A stretch of DNA of 64,000 nt, from NCBI RefSeq assembly GCF_002078875.1, contig NC_034438.1:70539405-70603404 (forward strand). Direction: 5' to 3'. Below the pieces are notes generated by a model, which was given only the letters and a program-made list of their open reading frames with translations, did not search any database and was not told the origin of the DNA. A program made the position numbers and the translations under genes. Positions 1 through 11,400 of this stretch are shown one piece after another; position 1 is the first letter of the stretch, and the number at the start of each line of letters is the position of its first letter. Source of the DNA: Numida meleagris. Taxonomy: Eukaryota > Chordata > Aves > Galliformes > Numididae.

Positions 1-176
1 TTTTGAACTAGAGGAGGGGAAATTCAGATTAGGTATCAGGGAGAAATTCTTCACTCAGAGGGTGGTGAGGCAGTGGCACAGCTGCCCAGAGAAGCTGTAG
101 ATGCCCCATCCCTGTAGACATTCAAGGTCAGGGCTTTAGGGTCCCTTCCAACACAAGCCATTCTGTGATTCTATGA
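1..176 (+). repeat. CR1 LINE, 3' end (cut by window edge)
   Basis: Reads through the typical CR1 3' region: GGTGAGGCAGTGGCACAG, CAGAGAAGCTGTAGATGCC, then GGGTCCCTTCCAACACAAGCC and the tail ATTCTGTGATTCTATGA. The tail repeat marks the 3' terminus. The 5' part is outside the window. Confidence 0.9.
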
Positions 177-2134
177 ATACTGAAAACAAAACACGAATTT
201 AAAATGTTAATTTATCTAGATCGGGAGAATTCACTTCTCGCAGTGCTCAGTTCTTGCATTGCACAAGGCGTTTTAATTTCTCAGGGCAATTCTTGAATGA
301 TGGACGGCTGTTTTTACAAGCAGTCCAGTCCAACAGATAAACATAAATGGCTCTTAAGAGCACAGTGCTCACGTGGAAGGTGGGAAAAATCATCAGAAAG
401 TACTACAGGACATGGAATTCAAGTTTCTCTATCTGAAATTCCTCAAGCTTACCTCTCTCGTGCCTCCCACCCTCCCCCGTTTTACTTATTTTAATGTTCT
501 CTGATTATGAATGCACTCATCAACATTTAAAGAGCTGTTACCTGTAATTATAGATGACACCTGGAAGAGGTATTGAACTCCACTGAAATAAACTGATTAA
601 GAACAACATTCAGCACAAGCTTCTTTGAAGCAGATCGCAGTCAGAAAGATTGTGACTTCCCTCACCTGTGCTCACTGCTCTCTTGCTTCAGTCAGTGGTC
701 TCATCATCAAGTGAAGAGGACACACATCTGTGGAACGGCAGTTTAAGGTTTGAATGATGTAATAATGAATGTAAGGAGAAGAAAAAGAGAAATAATAAAA
801 ATCAGGCCATCATTAAAATGCACAGCATTTTATGCAGACAGATTTAGCTCTAACACAAGTATTGCTGGAAGACAACTGAATTCTTACCTGGGATGCCTAC
901 AAGGTCTGAGATCCAGACTTCACGTGGATGTCCAGAGAGCTCATTATTTACATGCACCAGCTCTAAAACCAGAATGATTCCATCCTAGATGAAAGCAGCT
1001 GAGAACCTTTGAAAGAGCAACCTATCAAACTGGCTGTCATTTCCTCCAATATATTCTTTTAAATACATCATGTCTTTATTTGTTTCTGAATACTACTTTT
1101 AAAAGCCAGCAACCATGAGCTGAATATTTTCACATGCCACCCGGCAAAGCGTTTGGTTCAGGAATAACTGGTTGAATCACTAGTTGGAGTGAGAACGGCC
1201 TCTTTGAGGTGGGCAAACATCACACTTGTTCTATTTCCCAGCTATTGATGATGCCATTTATGAGAGAGACTCTAGCTGACATGTGTCGGTTTAATACTTC
1301 TCTATCTGAAATAAAGCAGGGCTGGTAGTTTAGCCAGGAAGAAATAAATTTGCCTCATTCCTTCAAGGAAACATTAAACACAAGATCACTGAACAGTTGA
1401 GGTAGGGCCCCTTGCTCAGGCAGGGCCATCCATGTTCCATGCCCAGGAAGCTTGTGGAGATCTCCACAGGCTCTCTGGACAACCTTATGCCAACACATAA
1501 ATGTTTGCACCCAGCCTGCCCGAAAAAAGACTCTGGATTCTAATCATCACTCAGCAGTGCTCACAGGAATTAAGCATAAATGATACTGGTGGTAAATAAG
1601 CACATGGAAGTGAGAAACACATGCCATGAGGCTTTCACAACAGCTGTGCTAGCCACCTCGTCTCATTTCTTATACCTAAGTGCTATGCTCTACTCATACC
1701 ATTAACCAGTTACAAACCTTTGCAACCCAGTGTTCCACATTAAAAGAAATTGTTACCCAGTATGAAAGAATTAATGAACAGATAAAACCGAAATAATGAG
1801 GGAGCTGTATGAAAAAGCCTCATTGAATTTCCATGTAATTTATAAAAGTAACTTAACTTATATAGGAATGATTGTCGAAAAAGGAAGGGCAGAGCTGAAG
1901 TTCAAGGGTTTTCTCCTGTAACACAACAATGAGATGCAAATAAATACAATGGGCTTCCATGTTTTAGTGGGACCATGAGAGCTTAAGATAAAAAACTTTT
2001 TAATTTTAATAACAAGCCAGCTAGATTCATAGGAATTAGGATGTCTAGGGTAATATAAATGAAGACAAAGAGACACACAGAAGTTATCAAAGAGGTATAG
2101 TCATTTAATTTTCTTAGAATTAATATAGAAATAT
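177..2134. other. Downstream flank, no gene recognised
   Basis: AT-rich single-copy-looking sequence between the CR1 tail at the left edge and the end of HSD17B4. Short open frames on both strands (up to 75 codons) show no family motifs or coding character. I see no RNA gene or recognisable repeat here. Confidence 0.5.
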
Positions 2135-2397
2135 ATGCATATTTGTAAGCATTTTTAATTTAGATATACAATGAGAGAAGTACGATTCTTTACTGCTGCT
2201 GAGAAACAAAGTTGGAATATTAGTGGTTATGCTCATTTTATGATTTTGTGTCTACAGCAAGTGCAATAGCTTGCATATTAGCAATATAATGAATCAGATT
2301 AATTTTAAGTAATCTGCAAAATGCTTCAATTGTTGCTTCTGAAGTAATTGAATTTTCTGTCTTCTGAAGTTCTTCACTACTGTGGTGATCAAGAAGT
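2135..2397 (-). other. HSD17B4: Probable HSD17B4 3' UTR
   Basis: AT-rich sequence following the stop on the minus strand. There is no canonical AATAAA close by. ATTAAA occurs at 2154-2159 and again at 2104-2109 (minus strand), either of which could serve as the polyadenylation signal. The outer limit is a guess from the first of these. Confidence 0.4.
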
Positions 2398-2487
2398 TCA
2401 GAGTTTGGCATAGTCTTTCAGGATCATTTCCAGTTTCTGGCTCAGCATGATGTTCCCCTTCACTTTCAGTTTACCCGAAAAGAATGC
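2398..2487 (-). CDS. HSD17B4: HSD17B4 exon 24, C-terminus with AKL peroxisomal signal (residues ~707-735)
   Basis: The coding part of the last exon, 90 bases with TGA. It encodes [20 protein letters not shown] then MILKDYAKL. It ends the SCP2-like domain. The final Ala-Lys-Leu is a classical type 1 peroxisomal targeting signal recognised by PEX5. The acceptor is TTCTTGTAG. Confidence 0.97.
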   Translation of the reverse strand, partial: AFFSGKLKVKGNIMLSQKLEMILKDYAKL

Positions 2488-5400
2488 CTACAAGAACCAC
2501 GAAAAGAAAAAAAATGTATTCACTTGTTCATTCACAATCCGAAGAATTGCTATTACCAAACAAAAATCCAAAGAAAACTGGGGCTGTTTTGTGCTTATGT
2601 GAAAGTCTTCAGTGAGCAATGCCCACTGGTTCTGGGTAATTAAAAGAAAACAATGCCAGTTCCAATTCAGTAGAAGCCAGAACACAGTGTGATAGAACAG
2701 CCCAGTTTACCACTCGGGAAAAAAAAGCAAAAAAACCTAAATAAAATCAATTTCAGTGGCACGCATTTCTTTTCTAAGCATAGCACAGAGGACTTCATCT
2801 GGTATATGCCAAACCTTTTCATAAAGATGACAACAAAACTTTGCAGAGGTACAAAAATAAAGCTCCCAGTCTTCTCCTGCCTGTGCAGTGTAAGTCCATT
2901 CATTTTTGTCTTACTACATGAAAAGGACGCTTGCTCAATTTCGTAACAATTCCAAACAGGAATTTTCACAGCACACATTTAAACATATTCTGAGGAAATG
3001 CAGTGGGTTTATATAAAGCATGTTAAAACATACAAGAACTAGAAAATGCAGGGAACAGATTTTGTTTTACTTGCAGAATCAGAGATCAATCAATATTTTC
3101 AACTGGTATATTACATTTGTATTGTCCCTAGCTCACAGAGCTATATATGCCATTTCAATCTATTCTAGTGTATATTTTTTTTAAATTTTCTTTTACTGTG
3201 GCTTCACAATTTGAAAGCTCTTTGAATGTTCTCAAACAAAATGCTTTTGCATAGCTCCATTATCTTGAAATAGATTCAAATCAGGAAGAGAGAGACAGCA
3301 GAACCGAAATCAAATAGATGCTTATAGCTCCTTAGATGAGGAAACTCCACATCGACTCAAAGGAAATACTAAACTCCTAAGATAGATAATATGCTTTGAA
3401 TTGCAGTCACAGCTCTCTTGCTTTCTGGAGATTACACATCAACATCTAGGGCTTGTTTTATGCCCTATGCCTACTATATACAGAGGGGCACAAAGGATTT
3501 TACTTCTGTAGTATTTCAGACTTCTAACAGACGTTTGCCATCATTGCTAATCTCCAATTTTAAAATCAGCTCTCCAACAACCTTTGTTTGGGATCAAAGA
3601 AAACAAACTGTTCAGTTAACGATGAGCTAATTAGAGTTCTCATTTGCTCAAGCATTGAACTGTAAGCCGAAATGCTACTTTTGTGACAGTTTAATTTACT
3701 CTTACACATGGCACTTTTATTGGTAAAATCAGTAGTTTTAAGCAATACCCTAAGAAACTGAAAGTACAAACTCTGGTTACAAAACTTGCTTAAATCTTTC
3801 CCCTAAAAGCGGCCTAATTTTGGTGAATGGATCTGCATTCATGCATTGTTCATGATTTTTCCTTACAGCAGCAGAAGCAGTAAATCAGGGTACTGCAACA
3901 AATACCAGTTTCCTGTAATATGACATATCGAAACAGCACGAGGAGTGGTAAAACTATAACCTTACAAATCATATTGTGAAATGTCAGGGGAAGAAAAGAA
4001 AAGAGGGAAGGGAAGGGAAGGGAAGGGAAGGGAAAGACAAAAAAAACCTTTGTAATGTTAGGCTTTACATCTTTTGAGGTATTGTTGTCCTCCTTAGAGG
4101 TAAAGATGGCATAAATTCCTCTCCATACCTTCTGACTAATTCAGTACAAGGTCTGCTTATTCCTAATCTGAGTCTGGCTTGCACTGTCCTAACACTTAGT
4201 GTTGCAGGTTTTGGAATGCAAACAGTCATGAGCCAGAACTTGATTTAAGGCAAATTTCCCAGGCAAGTGAGTTTGCCACAACCATTTTACCTTTTGGGGA
4301 TTGGTCTTTTGTTGCACCACATCCATAAAATCCTGGTCTGAGAGTGTGAAGGTGGTATCAGCAGAACTTCTCGCAGGTCCCTGGTACACGGCTCCAGAGC
4401 CATTTTTCAAGTCAATTGCTGAGAAAGACCAGCAAAATATGGTTTTAGTTCAAAATAAAGATGAAATTTTCGGTTTAAAGAACACTATTCTCCACACCCT
4501 TTCTTGCGAAGCATCCAACCTACAACATAAACATCAAGCTAACAGTTACTAAGAAAATGAAGGTTGTTCTAATTCTTCTTCTTCTTTAATGAAAGAAAAT
4601 AACAGAGATTAGGAAAAAAAAAAAAACCACCTATTCCTGTGCTGTTCGAGCAATTCAGACACGTACAGATAGTAAAAATGTTTTCAAACCATAGGTTTGC
4701 AGTTAAGTGATTAAATTGAAATAAGTCCAAATTTGTAACATTTTTGCAAATTGGTTAACATTTGTAAATGAGGTTAAGATTTCTTTTTTAAGAGCACAGA
4801 CTAGAAGAGACCCAGAAAAATGTAACAGTTGATCAATTCATACCTCAGTCACAAGCACCTAGTTTTATAGTAATCAAAGGGAGAAAATACCTGCACTACC
4901 TTAAAAATTCCGTCCTTTTATTTTTATAGACACCAAATGTATATGCATCAGCTCTGCACTACCCTCCCTGGTCATTTAGACTTTTCCAGTGTCTGCTTAA
5001 ATAACTATGCTAGATTGAGCTTTTGATATTCAAATTAGACCAGCCACTCTCCTTAAAACATACGTATTTTATCACAGCAAATGATTAAGGGGTGCACGCA
5101 CTTAAATCTTATTACTTTATCATGGTTCCATGCACATGGGTTTCAATAATTTCACTGTCACCACTATAATTTAACATAGGTAGCACAGCAATTTGGATGG
5201 GAACTTCAGAGGATAAAAGGAAAATAAATCCACTGATAACACAAGGCAGGAAAATATATTTTTAAACAAAAACAGAGACAGTTCCTTGGTATTGAAACAC
5301 TTCTTGATGGAAAAAAAATATGGATCAGTAAGAAAGTTTTCAGTTAAATCTGAGATTTTTGGTTAACTCTAGAAGACATGTACAGACATCTACCTAAGGA

Positions 5401-8400
5401 GGAGGGGAACTCACAGGAAGGACTGACATTTTAAAATTGCTGCACAGACATAAGAAAACATTTTAAAACAATGTTTAAGAGTCACAAGCTATTAATGAGT
5501 GCAAATAATCCAAAATGGTAACGTTAGCAGCGAAGCTGTGAGGTTTCTAAGTCGGTATCCTTTAGTCAGAGAAACCAAATGCGGTGGTGTTCAATGCATG
5601 CTTGCTTATTTCGCCTGACAGGCAATGTAGCCTGTTCTGCTTGGTGGAAAGAGCATTTCAAGCCTTGCCAAACACTTGTCCTTCCCTTCTGGAAAGCCAA
5701 AAATTTCCTGAAATGCCAGGAGATTTCGAGTGTTATTTTCCCAAACCAAAGGCCCTGCCAAAATCATCTACTACAAAGCTAATGCTATCAGGTGTAGTGT
5801 CATTTGTTCAAAGTATTTTGACAGTTTGTGCTCTGCCAGCTCTTTCTCAGATTTTGCAAATTCCCAGCCTTCCTGTTTACATATTTTTTCCTTTTGACCT
5901 CCTCTTTCTTAAGCACAAAGCAGAATCATTACTGAAGGATGCAACATCAGGGACATGGACTGCCAGACAGTTTCTCTTAGTTGCCAAGTTTTAAGACACT
6001 TGCCTAATTGTGAAGACTCAAAACTAGCTCACCTTGTGTTCTTTTTTTTTTTTTTCTGAACAGTATTTTTGAAAGGCTAACTACACAGCTTTTGTCTGTT
6101 TCAGGCACTTAAATCTTTCACTTCCTGAAATTTATTCTAAGTGTTATTTTTTCCAGTTAAAATAAAACTAGAAAGGAAATTAGGTGTGCAGTGATGTTCA
6201 GTGAGAGAAATGACATACCACATAATTATTATCCACTTGATTTTAAGCTAAGTTGTAATTTCAGAAATAGGTTTAATGGACATCACAACCCTGACACAGT
6301 AAGAATAGAAGGGAAAATTACTCAGCAGCAGGTAAACAACCTGCCCATCTATCATAAAAGAACTAAAGCATACCAGTAGTTAGTGCTATCTAACTAGTAC
6401 TACTAGCTAGATCTACTAGCACTAGTAGATAGTGCTATCCAGGATACAAATAAACCTCAGCGATATTGTAGACTTTGTTCTCTCAAAGTCATTCATATTT
6501 TTTTTAGTTTTATACTCTTCATAGCTAGTGAAACGAAGCATCAAGTTCTGCTTCTTGCCAGATCTGCTTCCTCTACATGCATGCCAGAAAAAAGAATAAT
6601 AATAAAAATCCTTAAATATTTTGGTTGCAAAGCTCCACCATGTTCACATGATGGAAATTTGTGTAAGAAAAAGAGCAAAAAATATTTGCCTGGCATTGGG
6701 GCCACAACAGTTCTTCTGTACCTCCTTTGTTTGTGGGCTAGAACTGTGCAATATCCTTGTAAGCCATAAACCACTGTACCCTGAGTGAGCACAGCTTGAG
6801 CCACACAAATAGCACTGACCAGCAAATCCTTCTGCTTTGGCTTGACCTCACCAGAATGGGAGAGAAAATACTATGGAAAACCTCGTGGTTCAAGACAGGT
6901 CACTCAACAGTTACTATCTTTGGCAAAACAGACTTGACTGGGGGAAGATTTACTTTATTTATTGCCAATTAAAAATAGGGTAGGTTCGTGAGAAACAAAA
7001 ATTCAACTAAAAATAGCTTCCCCTCTTCTTCCCGGGTGTAGCTTAATTCCCAATTCCTCTATACCCTCCCCAAGGCTGAGCAGTACAGGGAGATATGGAA
7101 ATGGGAGTTGTGTTCAGCCCACTGCCATTCCTCTCTGCTGTTTCTCTCACCTCACTCTTCTCCTCAGGAGAACCTGCTCCTGTATGGGCTCCTCTCCATG
7201 TGCCATGGCCTCCATCAGGCCACATCCACTGCTGCACCTCCAGGGCTGCATGTGGAGATCTGCCAGTCTGCTCCACGTGGTGCCCATGGGCTGCAGGGGA
7301 CAGCCTGCTCCAGCATGGGCCTCTCCTGGGCTGCAGGGAACTCCTGCCCTCCTCCTGCACTGACCTTGGTGCCTGCAGGGCTGCTCCTCAGCGTTTTGTC
7401 ACTTGTCTCTCTCAGCTGTTGTGCAGTGTTTTTCACACTTTCTAAAATGCGCTATGACAGAGGAACCACCAGCACTGCTGATAAGATGAGCTCTGTCCTG
7501 AGGTGGATCAGTTTTGGAGTTGTGATGGCTGTATCCAAGACGTAGGTAGCCCATGGTCTGTCTGTTGTCACAGTGGCCAACCCCTGCAGGCCACCTGCTT
7601 AACAAAACCTTGCCACGTGTATCCCAAATGCATTAATTCACAAAATACACAAGTAGCTCTTATAGGATGCTTAGAGTTCCTCATCAATTTTTAATTACTT
7701 CTGTGCCTTAGAAGTAATTAAATAAATAAATAAGCACAAGTCCCTTTTTATTCTTCATTTTTGCACTTGTTACTTTTTTTCTTGGTTGTCCCTAATCCCA
7801 GCCTCTTCAAAAAGGGAACTGAGATGCTGAAAACCTCACATAACATCTCCTAAGACACAACAGACCCTCTTTTCTCTATTCAGCACCGGCTAGAAAGGCA
7901 GTTGTGATACATCTCAACTATATACGTTAATCAGAGTCAGTATTGTAAAGTTTAGAAGACACAAAGTTAGAATTAAATGCTTTAATCACTCAGACAAATT
8001 CTAAGATCTCCGAACGACAAGATACATAACACATCGTGTTGCTAGGGCTGTTCTTGTCTATTTCACATCTGCATCGCAACAGCATTGCTTATCAAATCAT
8101 TCCTATAAATAATTGTAAGCTCTGAAGACACAAGAACGTCTGTAAATACTCCATGCTCATGGTACCATGGATGTTCAATCACATGAAATCCTTAAACCAT
8201 CTGTATTTAAAAGCTATTAGAAAACTTTAAAACAGAGGAACAACCTAACAGTATGTTCTATTCCAGATATATGAAAACTATAATTTCCATTCCACTTTTT
8301 TCTCTTAAAAAGCGTTGCTGTTTTCACTAAAGAAGAAAAAATAAACGTGAAAAGAAGTAAATCACAGCTGACATAAATGAAGAGCTCTGTAACAACAAAT

Positions 8401-11400
8401 TCTGCCATTTTCATGAAAACATGAAGGATCGTCTCCTGAGACTACAGTGCCAGCACACAGAGAAGTGGATATAAATTAGCAATGAAAGAAATGAGCTGAA
8501 TACCAGAACAGATTCCAACCATCAGAGCAGAAAACTAACTTTCCAAAGTGATTTAAGACCAAAGACGGTGCCCTCCTGTAAAGCACGCCTTCATGAGACC
8601 AAGGCATATAACGTAGCTCTCTGCTGTAGAAGGAAACGGTCTTGTCACAAGCCTCCTATATACATCTCCTACACAAATCTCCTGGATATGTGTCTCTGCC
8701 ATTAAAGCCTGCATGCTGCACGCTCACATTACAGCTGTCAACTTCATAAGGATGTGATATCGGTGTGCCTATGTCCCTGCTTGGACCCCAAATAATTCCT
8801 TGGGTGGGTGGTGGCCTGGGCAGCTGCCCTCGCACCCTGCCAGCGTGGCTCCACGGCTTCCAGAAGCAGCTGAGTAGCTTCAGGTTGTCCCAGCTTTTCC
8901 CCCTACCCCCTCACACAGCTGACTTGCTCCACACAGAAACAGGAGTTTGACACAGAGGCATGCTACTCCTCAATACTCTGTGCAGCAACATAACTTAAAC
9001 GAAACGTAAAGCTGAAGTCCTTTTTCAAAACCAGCTAGCTTCTCAAATATGGAACAGTTCGGTATTGTTCACCTAGTAAAAAACAAAGACAAGCAGTTCC
9101 AAGTGCATGAAGCAGCGGCCAACTTTCAATTTTTTTTGTTTCTAATTACGTACATAAATGCTACATTACAGTAAATACACAGGAATTATTATTCTCTGTG
9201 CTTGTCAGAGAAATAATGAAAAGGTCAAAAATGACATATATCCAGATTAAAACTCTATACGATGGCTCTCATCAGCAAGTAGCCCAAGAGTTGAAAAATC
9301 TAATATTTATGATATGGCTTTTGCCTTTGTTTTTAAGACTGCCCTACTACTGAAAGGAGAAAGTTATTGAGGGGGTCACCTTTTTTTTCCCCCTCCCCCA
9401 AGTTCTCCATCAAGGAAGATAAGTAACTGCAGCACAAGGCTCAGCATGAGAGCAAACAGAAAAAAGCGTCATCCACTCTTCATTGCCCAAAGGTACTTTG
9501 CATCATAAATTATTAAGGACCTTCCTGGTAATTTTAGTGACATCCACAATGAAATTCACATAGCGGTTTTTCCACAGTTTTCCTATAAAAGTTTTATTTT
9601 TTCAAGAACTGGAAAAGAAGTATTTTGTGCCTTCAGCATGATGCAAAGCAACAGAAGAGGAAGCTTCTAAACTTCTGAGCACTGTTCTAGAGATCCATTA
9701 GCTATCAGCTAATAAATCTCAATGGCAATGTCTGAGAACTGCTGAAAACAACTAAAGCAATTGTACAGGAATAAATATGCAGAAGAGTACAGAGTATGCT
9801 TCAGGTACTGAAGCTAATGGGAGAAGCTGCAGTTACAGCTGGCAGGTGTCTAACAAGAATTCTGTTTTAAAAACAGACCCTTCACTGCTAAGCTTATTCC
9901 TTATAGTTTCAATTCTGTCCAAATGGTTATTGATTTATTTTCAGCGTCCTTGTAAATCAGAAAAAAAAAATTGTTTCTGTAAGAAAAAACTCTAATTAAG
10001 ATCAGTTGTTGGTAGCTGCAGTTCAACACTTTTGAGACAGTGAGTGAGCTGTCAAGAATTTCATAAACCAGAATTTCTATAACCATGGCTTCGTACCATT
10101 TATATAAAGCTAAATAAAAATAAAGATCATTGCTAATTAAAAATACTGTTACTATTGTTAGTACTATCATCAGAAGTGCCTCTGTAACGAGAGTTCACAC
10201 GTTCTAGTTAAGATAATAAAAATTTTGGCTTACTGCACAAAACAGAGATCAAAAGGTTAGAGTAACAATTAAAACAACGCGCTAAAAGTAAATAATTTTA
10301 AAAAGAAAAGACACGGAAAAGCCCTGAAGTCTTGAAAGTTTGGAAAATGCTAGAATGACCGCCGGTGTGAGAAAAAAAATTCACAGCAGTCCATGATACT
10401 GTCTGCTTTCTCTCATCTGCTTCCCTCTCGCCCTCCTCCAAGATCTTCCGAAGCTCAAGGACATTAGCAGGAGATGCTACAATCATCAAGTGAGACAGCA
10501 ATGAGCTACGGGGCCCAGATTGTTTCTAGCACTGTCAATTGCTGCAGTTTTCACAACAGCACGAAGCTGTGCCAAAGTGACAAGTCCAAAGATCAGAAGA
10601 CAAGCCAGCACAGCTAAGTAACGAATTTAATAAAGGAAAGAAGCCCACCAGGTAGTACAGGAAAACCATAGACACTATTTGCACAGTCCTGAGAAGCCCT
10701 TATAAGTAGAGGTTTAGAAAAAAGATGGATAATGAAACAATTAGTACGATCTCAGAGCTTAGAACAGAACAAAAACCTCTCCCAGATTTATCTCCTGACA
10801 TTCCAGTTGTTTCAGTTATAAGAATTCTAAACATACGTTGAAGGAGTGTGCAGTATTTACACACAGCAACCAAATTCTAAATTAATTTTAATTCCAAATT
10901 AATTTGAATTTCATATGTTTCTCTGCATTATTGTACCTATTTATTTTAGAGGATCTCACTCAAGCAGAGGAAAAGATGATACAGAAAAGTTATGTCTATT
11001 TAATTGCTTTTAGGCAGTGAAGCATTCATTGGAAGAAAGCACAACTTTCCTCCTACTGCTTCAGTAGCAAACAGAAGAAAGAGCAAGGATGGATCCTCTC
11101 TCTCTGCATACAGAGGCAAAAACATCCATTCATTTCCACCACAATAAAACATGGTCTCGTGAAGCAGTTAAGTCCACTGCTCAAGCCTCAGTTTTTCAAG
11201 AGTGTCTGTTCTGCATTCAGCAAGTTGTAGCTTACAGTCTTCCTTAACCAGAGATTTTGCACACCTTTTACATTCTGTGCCACATTCTTCTTCCATTAAT
11301 TCATTTATCCATTCTCCGATTATGCATAATATTAAGCCCCTAAAAAAACACTCCAAAATTAGAGACAATGATAAATCATTCTAATAATGAAGTCATTTCC

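Noticed and set aside
5584..5994. 136-codon plus-strand open frame in intron 22
   Set aside because: No family motif and no supporting splice or polyadenylation structure.
10298..10501. Minus-strand frame with a helical, charged segment ([17 protein letters not shown])
   Set aside because: It looks somewhat coding-like but has no recognised family. It does not join HSD17B4, because exons 22 and 23 connect directly in frame.
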